Source of the DNA: Pseudomonas sp. FP2335
Lineage (GTDB): Bacteria > Pseudomonadota > Gammaproteobacteria > Pseudomonadales > Pseudomonadaceae
Direction: 5' to 3'
Assembly: GCF_030687535.1 (NCBI RefSeq)
Contig: NZ_CP117437.1
Location: 124,001 to 188,000 of the forward strand
DNA length: 64,000 nucleotides
The translations under genes and the position numbers were made by a program. The notes beneath the pieces were generated by a model. That model was not told where the DNA came from. It was given only the letters and a program-made list of their open reading frames with translations, and searched no databases. Numbering within the stretch: the first letter of the stretch is position 1; the number at the start of each line of letters is the position of its first letter. This document shows positions 27,333 to 35,615 of this stretch, piece by piece.

Positions 27333-29494
27333 CAGTAGTACTGCGCCGATTTGCCCCACTGGGTGTCGGCAAAGCCGCTTTTGAGCTGGCGGAACCAGGC
27401 TTTGCGCACCGCCGGCTCGACGTCCTTGCCGCCGCAGCTGTTGTAGCCGGCCGGTGCGTAGCAGTTGATGGCGCGGAACAAGGCGTAGGCCTTGTCATTC
27501 TTTGGCGCCTTGGCGTCGCCGATCACCTGCCGGTAGCCGTCGAGGCGCGAGAAGGTTTCACCCTTGAAGTCCGATGCAGTGCTGCCCAGGCTACCGGCGG
27601 CGCGGGCTTGTTCGAGCGGCATGCCGTCGAGGCTGTTGCGCAGGATGAACTCACCGATGCAGTTCAGGCCCTGTGAGTTCTTGGCGTCGGCCTGCAAGGC
27701 CTCGGCGGTTTGCGCGATGCTCGGGCAGACGTAACCGGATTCGGCCTTGTCGCCGTTCCACTGGAACAGCCGCAGGGTCTGGTTGCCGCCGTAGACATAA
27801 CCCAGGCTGGTGCCGAGTTTGTCTTCGGACGCAGGCACAGGCAGTTGCTTGAGGTCGTCGGCGAAGCTTTCGAACTGGCCGCGCAGCAGGTTTTTGTACA
27901 GCAGCACGAATTGCGCCGTCTCACGCTCCAGCGGGTCGCGGGCCTGGGCGATCTGCTGGCGCAGCAGTTCAGGCCCGGCGACGTTGCGCAGCAGGATGTA
28001 GCGCACCTGGTTGGCGCTGATCGGCGAGTCGGCGGCAAACACCTTGGCCAGCTGGCCGCTGCGCTCGTAATTCATGGCCAGGGCCAATTCCAACTGGTCG
28101 CGTTGCAGTGGCAGTTTCGCCAGCGGCAGTAGTTGCAGCCACAGCGCCTCGGCGCCTTTCCAGTCCTGTTTGGCTTCCATGGCCAGGGCGCGCAGGGTCT
28201 GTTGGCTGAAGGCGAAGTAGTTGAGGCTCGCTGGCACGCTTTGCGGCAATTGCTTCAAGGCGGCGTCCGGTTGCTGCTCGACGAACAGCGCGCACACGGC
28301 CAGCAAGTAGTCGTAGAGCGCCGGGTCGCTGGCAAAGGCCGACTTTTGTTTTTCCAGGTCGGCGCGGGTCAGCGCCGGTTGCTCGCCGCCACGCATCACC
28401 ATCAGGTCGCTGACCAGTTGGATCATCGGCGTGTTGACGGTGTCGCCGCTGGACATCAGCAGCTTGAGGTCGGCCTCTTCCACCAGTTCATCCACCGATA
28501 CGTTGCGCTGCGCGTCGCTGGCTTCAGTCAGCGCCCAGGTAAACGCGGCGGCCAGCTTCTCGCTGTCAAAGCCCAGCCAGTACACGCGACGCAGCAGGCC
28601 GCGTGCAGAAACGCTGTATTCGCCCTGTGGATAAGTCTTCAGGTAGCCGTCGAAGCCTTGCTCGGCAGTGGCCAGCGCAGTTTTATCCACACGTTCGAGG
28701 TCGGGCACGCCGTATTCGTCATAGGTGTTGGCCTGGGCCTGGTTGAGCGCGTTGCGCGCAACCATGTAGCGCGCGGTTTCTTTCAGCCAGGGCGAAGTGG
28801 CGCTGCCAGCCGCGCTGAAGCCGCGCTCGGCCTCGGCGAAACGGCCGCTGTAGAAGTCGGCGGCGGCTTGCAGGTAGGTGCGAAACAGTTGGCCGTCGGT
28901 GGACTGGATCTGCTGCGGGTCCGCGACCACCGGGCCGTCCCAGTCGCAGGTGGTGAGCAGTTGCAGGCGCGCCTTGGCCAGCAGTTCGCGCTCGGCCTGG
29001 GGCATGTCGGCCTTGGCGACCTGGCGGATAAACGCGGTGGCGCTGCTGTCGTCGTTGCTGCGGCAGCGGCTGCCTTCGCCACTGACGAAGCCTTCACCGG
29101 CGGTTTTGTAGTCTTCGCGCTTGATGCCCAGGGGCTCGAGCAGGGTGTCGAGTTCGGCGGTAGGGGAATCGTCGGAGTCAGGTTCGGTCTCGCCGTTGGA
29201 GGCCAGGGCCAGGCGGTACTGTGGAAACGGCACCGCGCCGAAACCCTGGGCCAGGTCATCTTCGTCCAAGGCATTCGGCGTCAGCGGCGTGCCTTTTTTG
29301 TCGGCAAGCATCAGGCGCAGGTTGGCCCGGCTGTCATTGCCCGGGCTCAGGAACGGCAGGTTGTTGCAACGGTCGAGGCTGCTGCGGGCGACGCGCCAGT
29401 CAGGGAAGCAAAAGTTGTCGGAACTGGCCGCTGCGGGCAGGGAAACACTGGCCAGCAGAGCCAGTGCCAGGGGTGACAGAAAACCGATGCGCAT
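27329..29494 (-). CDS. large periplasmic/secreted protein, helical-repeat-like
   Basis: 721 residues with a signal peptide (LALALLASVSLPAAASS). The mature part is Ala/Leu-rich and helical, with repeated stretches that look like degenerate TPR or Sel1-type units (ALNQAQANTYDEYG; AATAEQGFDGYLKTYPQGEY resembles YbgF/BamD-type repeats). It contains several Cys residues spread through the chain (for example NFCFPDW and NCYAPAGYNSCGG) that may form disulfides. It is the first gene of a two-gene leftward unit with the DUF3142 gene. Homologues are often annotated vaguely as outer-membrane assembly proteins; I would not assign that role. Confidence 0.75.
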   Translation of the reverse strand: MRIGFLSPLALALLASVSLPAAASSDNFCFPDWRVARSSLDRCNNLPFLSPGNDSRANLRLMLADKKGTPLTPNALDEDDLAQGFGAVPFPQYRLALASNGETEPDSDDSPTAELDTLLEPLGIKREDYKTAGEGFVSGEGSRCRSNDDSSATAFIRQVAKADMPQAERELLAKARLQLLTTCDWDGPVVADPQQIQSTDGQLFRTYLQAAADFYSGRFAEAERGFSAAGSATSPWLKETARYMVARNALNQAQANTYDEYGVPDLERVDKTALATAEQGFDGYLKTYPQGEYSVSARGLLRRVYWLGFDSEKLAAAFTWALTEASDAQRNVSVDELVEEADLKLLMSSGDTVNTPMIQLVSDLMVMRGGEQPALTRADLEKQKSAFASDPALYDYLLAVCALFVEQQPDAALKQLPQSVPASLNYFAFSQQTLRALAMEAKQDWKGAEALWLQLLPLAKLPLQRDQLELALAMNYERSGQLAKVFAADSPISANQVRYILLRNVAGPELLRQQIAQARDPLERETAQFVLLYKNLLRGQFESFADDLKQLPVPASEDKLGTSLGYVYGGNQTLRLFQWNGDKAESGYVCPSIAQTAEALQADAKNSQGLNCIGEFILRNSLDGMPLEQARAAGSLGSTASDFKGETFSRLDGYRQVIGDAKAPKNDKAYALFRAINCYAPAGYNSCGGKDVEPAVRKAWFRQLKSGFADTQWGKSAQYYW

Positions 29495-29570
29495 GACGTG
29501 TCCTTGATCCTGAGTCCTTGGAGGGCGGCAATCATAGCTTGATCCGACAATCGCTTCGGTGAAGCCCTAC

Positions 29571-29643
29571 ACAAATCGTAGATTTGTCCGATTGAGGGTA
29601 GTGGCAATTTAATTTCTCTGACATAGACTGCGCTGTATGTCAG
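29571..29643. promoter_or_regulatory. two palindromes in divergent promoter of secretion locus
   Basis: ACAAATCgtaGATTTGT (29571-29587) is a 17-bp palindrome with 7-bp arms. CTGACATA/TATGTCAG (29618-29625 and 29636-29643) is an 8-bp-arm hairpin immediately before the Shine-Dalgarno site GGGAG of the adaptor gene. The first is a candidate operator; the second could act on RNA or as an operator. The region is 161 bp between divergent genes. Confidence 0.45.
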
Positions 29644-29655
29644 GGAGTTGACCGT

Positions 29656-30429
29656 ATGAAGCAATTGAATGCACTGATGTTGGGTTTTACCTGCCTGTTG
29701 GGCGTGGCGCCGTTGGCCATGGCTGAAGATCCCTTGCTGGATCAGCCGCCGGCGACTGCCGCCAGTGCCACCAGCGAAGCGCGCGGTGTGCTGCGGGCCC
29801 GCGACCAGGCGATGCTGGCCAGTGAGTTGTCGGGGCGCATCGTCGAACTGCCGTTCAGCGAAGGCGAGTCGTTCAAGAAGGGTGACACCCTGGCGCGCTT
29901 CGATTGTTCGGCCTACCAGGCCCAACTGAACGCCGCCCAGGCCGCCAGCCGTGGCGCCGGTGAAGAACTGGCGCACAACAAACAACTGGCCTCGCTCAAT
30001 TCCGTCGGGCGTTTCGAAGTGGCGCGGGCCGAGGCCAAGCTCACCGAGACCCAGGCCCAGTCCCAGGTCTATCAGGTGCAGATCAAGCGTTGCAGCGTGC
30101 TGGCGCCGTATGACGGCCAGGTGGTGCAGCGCAAGGTCCAGCGTTATGAAAGCGTGTCGGCGGGTGCGCCGCTGCTGGAAATCGTCGACAACCGCAGCCT
30201 GGAAATCCACCTGCTGGTGCCGTCGCGCTGGATGGGCAAACTCAAGCCCGGGCAGACCTTCAATTTCACCCCCGACGAAACCGGCCAGGCGTTCAGTGCC
30301 ACGGTCAAACGCCTCGGCGCGCGCATCGATGAGGGCAGCCAGACGCTGCTGCTGGTCGCTACCCTGCCCAATGCCGCCGGTTTGATGGCGGGTATGAGCG
30401 GTACCGCCCACTTCGCGCAGCTGCAATGA
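29656..30429 (+). CDS. periplasmic adaptor protein (RND/HlyD-type), short
   Basis: 257 residues with a cleavable signal peptide (GVAPLAMA). Lipoyl-like halves flank a short helical hairpin: ASELSGRIVELPFSEGESFK at about 55-75 and APYDGQVVQRKV at about 150, then a beta-barrel ending at residue 257. It lacks the membrane-proximal domain of full RND adaptors, so it is a minimal adaptor. It overlaps the GAF-HlyD gene by 4 nt and starts a three-gene coupled unit. The unit has no pump or ABC ATPase nearby, so the adaptor probably works with the M50/HlyD protein and the TolC-like protein at 46136. Confidence 0.88.
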   Translation: MKQLNALMLGFTCLLGVAPLAMAEDPLLDQPPATAASATSEARGVLRARDQAMLASELSGRIVELPFSEGESFKKGDTLARFDCSAYQAQLNAAQAASRGAGEELAHNKQLASLNSVGRFEVARAEAKLTETQAQSQVYQVQIKRCSVLAPYDGQVVQRKVQRYESVSAGAPLLEIVDNRSLEIHLLVPSRWMGKLKPGQTFNFTPDETGQAFSATVKRLGARIDEGSQTLLLVATLPNAAGLMAGMSGTAHFAQLQ

Positions 30430-31745
30430 ACGCACCGATGGCGGGGAACACCGAGCGGGTGTTCGCGCAGTTTCTCGACCTCGAACGCCAGACCCGCGCC
30501 GCCCGCACCACTGAGCAGTTGGCCTACAGCCTGGTCAACGATGGGCAAGCGCTGTTCGGCTATCGCCACGCCGCGCTGTTGATCGCGGGCAAGGTGCAGG
30601 CGGTCACAGCGGTGAGCAGCGTCGACCCGAACGCGCCGTTCGTGGCGTTTGTCGAGCAGGCGGTGGCGCAGTTGCACAAGCTGGATCTCGGCCAGACCGC
30701 GCGCGTGGTGCCCGCCGAGCCATTGAGCGACGCGGTGCGCGCCGACTGGCAGAGCCTGTCGGCCGAACATGTGTTCTGGTTGCCGCTGATCAACCCCCAA
30801 GGCCAGGTATTTGGTGGCCTGTGGCTGGCGCGGGATACGCCGTGGAACCCGGCCGAGCAAGTCTTGCTGGCGCAGTTGGGCGACACCTACAGCCATGCCT
30901 GGCATGCGTTGCAACCGCGCCAGCCGTGGCGCCTGCGCCTGACCCGCAAACGTCAGGTGGCGGTGGTGCTCGGGTTGTTGCTGATGCTGCTGATCCCGGT
31001 GCGCCAATCGGTGCTGGCGCCTGCCGAAGTGGTGCCACTGGCCGGGCAAGTCGTCGCGGCGCCCTTGGACGGGGTGATTGCCGAGTTCCTGGTCAAACCC
31101 AACCAAAGCGTGAAAACCGGCGACCTGCTGCTGCGCTTCGAAAGCACCACCCTGACCGCCCAGGCGGACGTGGCGGCGCGGGCCCTGGGCGTGGCGGAAG
31201 CGGAGTTGAAGGCCAATTCCCAACGTGCGTTTGCCGATGCCGAATCCAGCTCGCGCATCGACCTGCTGGCCGCGCGCGTCGAGCAAAAACGCGCCGAACG
31301 CGATTACGCCCGCGAGCTGCTCAAACGCAGCGAGGTGCGTGCCGAGCGCGACGGCATCGCGGTGTTCGCCGACGCCGAGCGCTGGACCGGCAAACCCGTG
31401 CAAACCGGCGAGCGCCTGTTGCAGATCGCCGACCCCGCCCAGGCCGAGTTGCGCATCGAACTGGCGGTGGGCGATGCGATTGCCCTGGCGCCCAACGCGC
31501 AGGTCGCGCTGTTCCTCGACAGTGACCCGCTGCAACGCCACCTCGCCACCCTGCAACGTGCCGCGTACGAGGCGCAGCCTACGCCGGGCGGGCAATTGGC
31601 CTATCGCCTGGATGCGCAGTTCGATGACGCGCCGCCGCGCATCGGTCTGCGTGGCACCGCGAAGCTGTATGGCGACCGCGCGCCGCTGGCGCTGTACTTG
31701 CTGCGTCGACCGCTGGCGGGCCTGCGTCAAAGCGTGGGCCTGTGA
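30426..31745 (+). CDS. GAF-like domain / HlyD adaptor fusion
   Basis: 439 residues. Residues 1-160 are soluble and read as a GAF-like sensor fold (LVNDGQALFGYRHAALLI; FWLPLINPQGQVFGGLWLA). A single transmembrane helix follows at about 178-196 (VAVVLGLLLMLLIPV), then an HlyD-type periplasmic part with lipoyl halves (VAAPLDGVIAEFLVKPNQSV; ERDGIAVFADAERW) and a coiled hairpin. The topology would put the sensor in the cytoplasm and the adaptor in the periplasm. The ATG overlaps the previous stop by 4 nt, and its own stop overlaps the next start (TGATG). A role in coupling a cytoplasmic signal or cargo to export is inference. Confidence 0.87.
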   Translation: MNAPMAGNTERVFAQFLDLERQTRAARTTEQLAYSLVNDGQALFGYRHAALLIAGKVQAVTAVSSVDPNAPFVAFVEQAVAQLHKLDLGQTARVVPAEPLSDAVRADWQSLSAEHVFWLPLINPQGQVFGGLWLARDTPWNPAEQVLLAQLGDTYSHAWHALQPRQPWRLRLTRKRQVAVVLGLLLMLLIPVRQSVLAPAEVVPLAGQVVAAPLDGVIAEFLVKPNQSVKTGDLLLRFESTTLTAQADVAARALGVAEAELKANSQRAFADAESSSRIDLLAARVEQKRAERDYARELLKRSEVRAERDGIAVFADAERWTGKPVQTGERLLQIADPAQAELRIELAVGDAIALAPNAQVALFLDSDPLQRHLATLQRAAYEAQPTPGGQLAYRLDAQFDDAPPRIGLRGTAKLYGDRAPLALYLLRRPLAGLRQSVGL

Positions 31746-33841
31746 TGAGCCTGCCCAAGCTGCGTGACGACCTGCAACTGTCCAGCGCCGGCGCGGCATT
31801 GGACGGTTCGCCGCGCTGGACCCTCGCCGACCCGGTGCGTGGGCGCTATTTCAAGTTGGGCGCCACGGCTATCCGCCTGCTGCGGCATTGGTCCCTGGGC
31901 GATGCGGAAAAAGTCCTGCAAGCGGCCAACCGCGAGCCGGGCTTGCCCTTGGGGGACAGCGAGGTCAGCGAGCTGTTGAGCTTTCTGCGCGCCCATGACC
32001 TGATCGCTGCCCTCGACCCGGAACAACGCGCCAGCTACCTGTATAAAGCCGCCGCCCAAAAGCAGGGCCTGTGGCAGGTGCTGCTGCATCAATACCTGTT
32101 TTTCCGCATCCCGCTGTGGCGCCCGGACGCGTTTCTCAACCGCGCCTGGCCGTGGCTGGCACGCTTTGGCCCGGGCCTGTTGCGTTACGGTTTGCCGATG
32201 ATCCTCGGCCTCGGGGTCTTTTTGGTGGCGCGCGATTGGCAGCGCTTCCTGGCGACCTTCCCGCACCTGTTCAGCCTCGGCGGCGCCCTGGCGTTTGGCG
32301 TGGCGCTGTTCTTCGCCAAGCTGTGCCATGAATTCGGCCATGCGTTCATGGCCAAGCGCGCCGGCTGTCGGGTGCAGAGCATGGGCGTGGCCTTCATGGT
32401 GCTGTTGCCGATGTTCTACACCGATGTCAGCGACGCCTGGCGCGTCAATGATCGCCGCGCGCGCCTGATGATCGGCGCCGGCGGGGTGATGGCCGAGCTG
32501 CTGCTGGCGTGCATCGCCTTGCTGGCCTGGTCGCTGCTGCCGGACGGACCGGCGCGCACGGCGGCGTTCATGCTGGCCAGCGCCACCTGGCTGACCACCC
32601 TGGCGATCAACCTCAACCCGTTCATGCGCTTCGATGGTTACTTTTTGATCAGCGATTTATGGGGCGTCGACAACCTGCAAGGCCGTGCTTTCGCACTGTG
32701 CCGCTGGCGTCTGCGGGAGCTGCTGTTTGGCTATGGCGAACCGGCGCCGGAACCGTGGTCGCCGACGATGCGGCGCCGCCTGTTGTGGTGGGGCTACCTG
32801 GCGTGGCTGTGGCGCGCGGCGCTGTTCCTCGGGATCGCGTTGGCGGTGTATCACCTGTTTTTCAAGCTGCTCGGGATCTTCCTGATGCTGGTGGAATTGG
32901 CATGGTTTATCTGCCTGCCGATCTACAAGGAGTGGCGTGAGTGGTGGAGCCGCCGCAGCCAGGCCCATACACCTCGGGTGTTGCTCAGCAGTCTCGGATT
33001 GGGGTTGATCGTGCTGGCGCTGGTGGTGCCGTGGCGCAGCGCGGTGGAGCTGCCGAGCATGCTTGAGGCCGGTCGCGTCAGCGCGTCTCATGCGCCGGTA
33101 GCGGCGCGGGTCAAGGCGCTGCGGGTGGTGGACGGGCAGGCGGTGACCCAGGGCCAGGTGCTGATCGAACTGGAGTCGCCGGACCTCGACGCGCGCCAGA
33201 GCATCGTGCGCCGCGAAGTCGAGATCCTGCAGTTGCAGATGCGCCGCCAGGCCGGGCGCAGCGAAACGGCGGCCGACGCCGGGATCAACGATCAGCGCCT
33301 GTCCCAGGCCCTGGCCGAATACCGTGGCCTCGCTGCCCAGCGCGAACGCCTGCTGTTGCGTGCGCCCCATGGGGGCACGGTACGCGATGTGCTGCCGCAA
33401 TTGAGCGTGGGTCGCTGGCTGTCGCCCAAGGATGCGCTGGTGCGGGTGGTGGAAGAGGGCGCGCGCCTGCGCGGCTACCTGGCCGAGGCGCAGCTGTGGC
33501 GAGTCGGGCCTGGGGCGACCGGGCGGTTTATCGCCGATGACCCGATGCACGCCGCGATCCCGGTGCAACTGACCGACATCGACGCCAACGGCGTGGCTTA
33601 TCTGGATCAGGAGGCGCTGACCTCCGACCATCACGGGCCGATTGCCGTGCGCCGCGACGAAAACCAGCGCCCGGCGCCGGTGCAGGCGCAGTATGGTGCG
33701 CGCCTCAAAAGCCTGGAGGCGATCGAGACACCCCGGCAACCGTTGCGCGGCGTGGTGCTGTTGCAAGGGCGCAGTGAGTCGGTGCTGGGCACGGCCTGGC
33801 GGCGGGCGGCGGCGTTGGGGGTTAGGGAAAGCGGGTTCTGA
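31745..33841 (+). CDS. PqqD-like / M50 metalloprotease / HlyD fusion
   Basis: 698-residue inner-membrane protein. Residues about 20-95 resemble a PqqD-type winged-helix peptide-recognition domain (WTLADPVRGRYFKLG; EVSELLSFLRAHDLI). Next is a site-2-protease (M50) core with HEFGH at 195-199 and the third zinc ligand D297 in NPFMRFDG, set among several helices. A further helix at about 415-430 leads to a C-terminal periplasmic HlyD-like part (about 440-698) with lipoyl halves. Such proteins are called putative peptide zinc metalloproteases. PqqD-like domains bind leader peptides of RiPP precursors; here the best leader candidate is the LEPR segment of the giant protein at 38220. Processing or export of that protein is inferred. 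Overlaps the preceding stop by 1 nt. Confidence 0.88.
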   Translation: MSLPKLRDDLQLSSAGAALDGSPRWTLADPVRGRYFKLGATAIRLLRHWSLGDAEKVLQAANREPGLPLGDSEVSELLSFLRAHDLIAALDPEQRASYLYKAAAQKQGLWQVLLHQYLFFRIPLWRPDAFLNRAWPWLARFGPGLLRYGLPMILGLGVFLVARDWQRFLATFPHLFSLGGALAFGVALFFAKLCHEFGHAFMAKRAGCRVQSMGVAFMVLLPMFYTDVSDAWRVNDRRARLMIGAGGVMAELLLACIALLAWSLLPDGPARTAAFMLASATWLTTLAINLNPFMRFDGYFLISDLWGVDNLQGRAFALCRWRLRELLFGYGEPAPEPWSPTMRRRLLWWGYLAWLWRAALFLGIALAVYHLFFKLLGIFLMLVELAWFICLPIYKEWREWWSRRSQAHTPRVLLSSLGLGLIVLALVVPWRSAVELPSMLEAGRVSASHAPVAARVKALRVVDGQAVTQGQVLIELESPDLDARQSIVRREVEILQLQMRRQAGRSETAADAGINDQRLSQALAEYRGLAAQRERLLLRAPHGGTVRDVLPQLSVGRWLSPKDALVRVVEEGARLRGYLAEAQLWRVGPGATGRFIADDPMHAAIPVQLTDIDANGVAYLDQEALTSDHHGPIAVRRDENQRPAPVQAQYGARLKSLEAIETPRQPLRGVVLLQGRSESVLGTAWRRAAALGVRESGF

Positions 33842-33857
33842 CAAGGAGTGGCAGGCG

Positions 33858-34373
33858 ATGATGAACAACAATGGCGGATTGGCGCAGGGCTTGGCGATGC
33901 GCCCGTCACGGGCCAGCGATGGGCCGTTTTTGCACAAGCTCTACCATTCGGCGCGCGCGGATTTGCAGTGGATCGACGGCGAGCAAGAGGTCGTTGAAGA
34001 GGTCATCGCCCAGCAGTTCCAGGTGCAGGAGCGGGGCATGGATCAGCAGTTTCCAGGCGCCTTGCATTACGTGGTGGAAAAGCTCGGCACGCCTATCGGT
34101 GCCTTGAGTGCCGACTTCGGTGCCAATGAAATCCGCGTGCTGTACCTGGCGTTCATCCCTGCCGCACGTGGCCAGGGTTTCGGCCGGGCGGTGCTGCACA
34201 GCGTGCAGCAGGCCGCCACCCAAGTGTGTTGCCCGGTGGCGACGGTGGTGTGGGCGAGCAACCCCCATGCGCGCCAGCATTACCTGGCGCTGGGGTTTCG
34301 TGTGGAAGAACAGACACCGGCCGCGCAACGGCTGGTGTGGTACCCGTCTCAGTTGAACACGATGCAGAAGTAA
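33858..34373 (+). CDS. GNAT-family N-acetyltransferase
   Basis: 171 residues, single GNAT domain. The acetyl-CoA-binding motif A is ARGQGFGRAVL (about 108-118), followed by ASNPHARQHYLALGF, the usual motif B. ATG at 33858 has AAGGAG 9 nt upstream. It follows the M50 gene by 16 bp and its end overlaps the end of the convergent DUF6916 gene by 25 nt. GNATs sit in many surface-protein and collar-protein clusters; the acceptor is unknown. Confidence 0.9.
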   Translation: MMNNNGGLAQGLAMRPSRASDGPFLHKLYHSARADLQWIDGEQEVVEEVIAQQFQVQERGMDQQFPGALHYVVEKLGTPIGALSADFGANEIRVLYLAFIPAARGQGFGRAVLHSVQQAATQVCCPVATVVWASNPHARQHYLALGFRVEEQTPAAQRLVWYPSQLNTMQK

Positions 34374-34657
34374 CCGCGCTCGCCGTCGCGCCCCATGGCC
34401 GGCTCGCGGGACACGAACACGTGTTCCAGGCATACATCCGGCAAGGGCAGGCGGCACAAGCCGTCGACGAAATCCGTTGGCCCGAGGCTATTGAGCGACA
34501 CACTGAAGCCCTCCCGTGCACTGCCCGGCAAGCTGGCCTCCGGCGCCGGGCGCAGCCCCTGGACCTGAATCTGCAACGCCGAGCCATCTGGCAGGTACAG
34601 CACACTGGGCTGAGCCAGCAGAGGACGAAAATGTTCCAGAGTGACTAGATTCAACAT
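34349..34657 (-). CDS. DUF6916-like small protein
   Basis: 102 residues from the ATG at 34657, which has AGGAG upstream on the minus strand. The sequence (VTLEHFRPLLAQPSVLYL; then LEIQ-type strands and LPLPDVCLEHVFVSREP) fits the DUF6916 family, small beta-rich proteins found beside collar-domain (microcystin-dependent-like) proteins. No signal peptide. A longer in-frame extension to 34804 runs through the REPIN and is not real. Function unknown. Confidence 0.72.
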   Translation of the reverse strand: MLNLVTLEHFRPLLAQPSVLYLPDGSALQIQVQGLRPAPEASLPGSAREGFSVSLNSLGPTDFVDGLCRLPLPDVCLEHVFVSREPAMGRDGERGYFCIVFN

Positions 34658-34670
34658 GCTTTGGCTCCTC

Positions 34671-34801
34671 GTAGTGAGCGGGCTTGCCCGCGCTGGGGGG
34701 CGAAGCCGCCCCAAATCCAGGCTCCTCGGTTTGTCTGATACACCGCGGCGGACCGATTGGGGCGGCTTCGCCGCCCAGCGCGGGGCGAGCCCGCTCACTA
34801 C
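34671..34801. repeat. REPIN, GTAGTGAGCGGGCTTGCC type
   Basis: 131-bp element whose two ends are inverted copies (GTAGTGAGCGGGCTTGCCCG and its complement), with an inner palindrome around GGGGCGGCTTCGCC. A copy of the same length lies at 62869-62999. It is inserted between the DUF6916 and collar-protein genes. Confidence 0.87.
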
Positions 34802-34826
34802 CAATGCGGGGTTGATTGGGGGCGGG

Positions 34827-35414
34827 TCAAGAGCGTGAAGGGTAGAGCCCGATCAGGGCAATGCTGAAGTTGATCGCCAGGTAAGGGTTCAGGGTGGCAA
34901 AGGCCTGGCTCTGGCCGGCAACTGCCGTGTCGCCGACCACCGTGGTGCTGACGCCCTTGAGCGGCACCGGGTTGGCGCCTTGTTGATCGGAATAGATCGT
35001 CGCGCTGCCGGGGCCTGAGCCGGAAGCACCGATATAGGCATTGGTCGGCGTAGGTACCGTCACCGAGTTGCTGACGACGCTAGTCAGTTGCACCGTGGTG
35101 CTGCCGGCGAGCGTGCCCGCGCCATGGGTGTGGGCGGGCAGGTTGCCGGCCAGCAGCGTGACGGACTCGGTGCCCGCAAAATCGCCGATAACCCGCGCCG
35201 ACAAGCCTGTGCCTTGGCCCATGCCCATCGGCAAGCGGCTTTGCAGGTTCGGCAGTTGGAAGGTGGACTGGCCGTTGCCGCCGTAGAAGGTGCCGATCAA
35301 CGCAAACAGTGCGGCGTTCTGTTGCACAGCCAAGACCTGGCCGTTGCATAACGCCCAGCCATTGGGGGCGTAGTTAAAGGCAAAAGACTGGATGGTGCCG
35401 ATAAATACTTCCAT
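34827..35414 (-). CDS. phage-tail-collar domain protein (MdpB-like)
   Basis: 195 residues with the collar-domain start typical of microcystin-dependent proteins (IGTIQSFAFNYAPNGWALCNG; YGGNGQSTFQLPNLQSRLP), a TESVTLLAGNLPAHTH segment and a conserved end (LNPYLAINFSIALIG). There is no signal peptide and no other phage gene nearby, so it is not part of a prophage. Related genes cluster with GNAT, DUF6916 and secretion-type genes in other Proteobacteria as far as I recall. It may be a surface or secreted protein of this locus; that is inference. Confidence 0.87.
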   Translation of the reverse strand: MEVFIGTIQSFAFNYAPNGWALCNGQVLAVQQNAALFALIGTFYGGNGQSTFQLPNLQSRLPMGMGQGTGLSARVIGDFAGTESVTLLAGNLPAHTHGAGTLAGSTTVQLTSVVSNSVTVPTPTNAYIGASGSGPGSATIYSDQQGANPVPLKGVSTTVVGDTAVAGQSQAFATLNPYLAINFSIALIGLYPSRS

Positions 35415-35615
35415 GAGTCGCGAATCCTTGTGTGAGCTCTTAGGTATGGAGTGGCGCCAATCGATCCGGCGTCATCGCAGAGCGTAGACGCACTTTTGCG
35501 CAGCGCCTGGCCAATGCGAAACCGCGAGCGAAACCCAGGCTTATGCCCTAGAGTTGCGCCTGTTGGCGCATGCGCAATTTTTGCCGGGGAAACCGGCAGT
35601 GTCAGGGGATTTGAG

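Noticed and set aside
31745..33841. M50/PqqD-like protein as part of a RiPP (bacteriocin) cluster
   Set aside because: No small precursor peptide, radical SAM enzyme or ABC transporter nearby; the LEPR protein is the better partner.
34827..35414. Tail-collar gene as a sign of a prophage or tailocin
   Set aside because: No capsid, tail, lysis, integrase or regulatory phage genes nearby; this collar type occurs in non-phage clusters.
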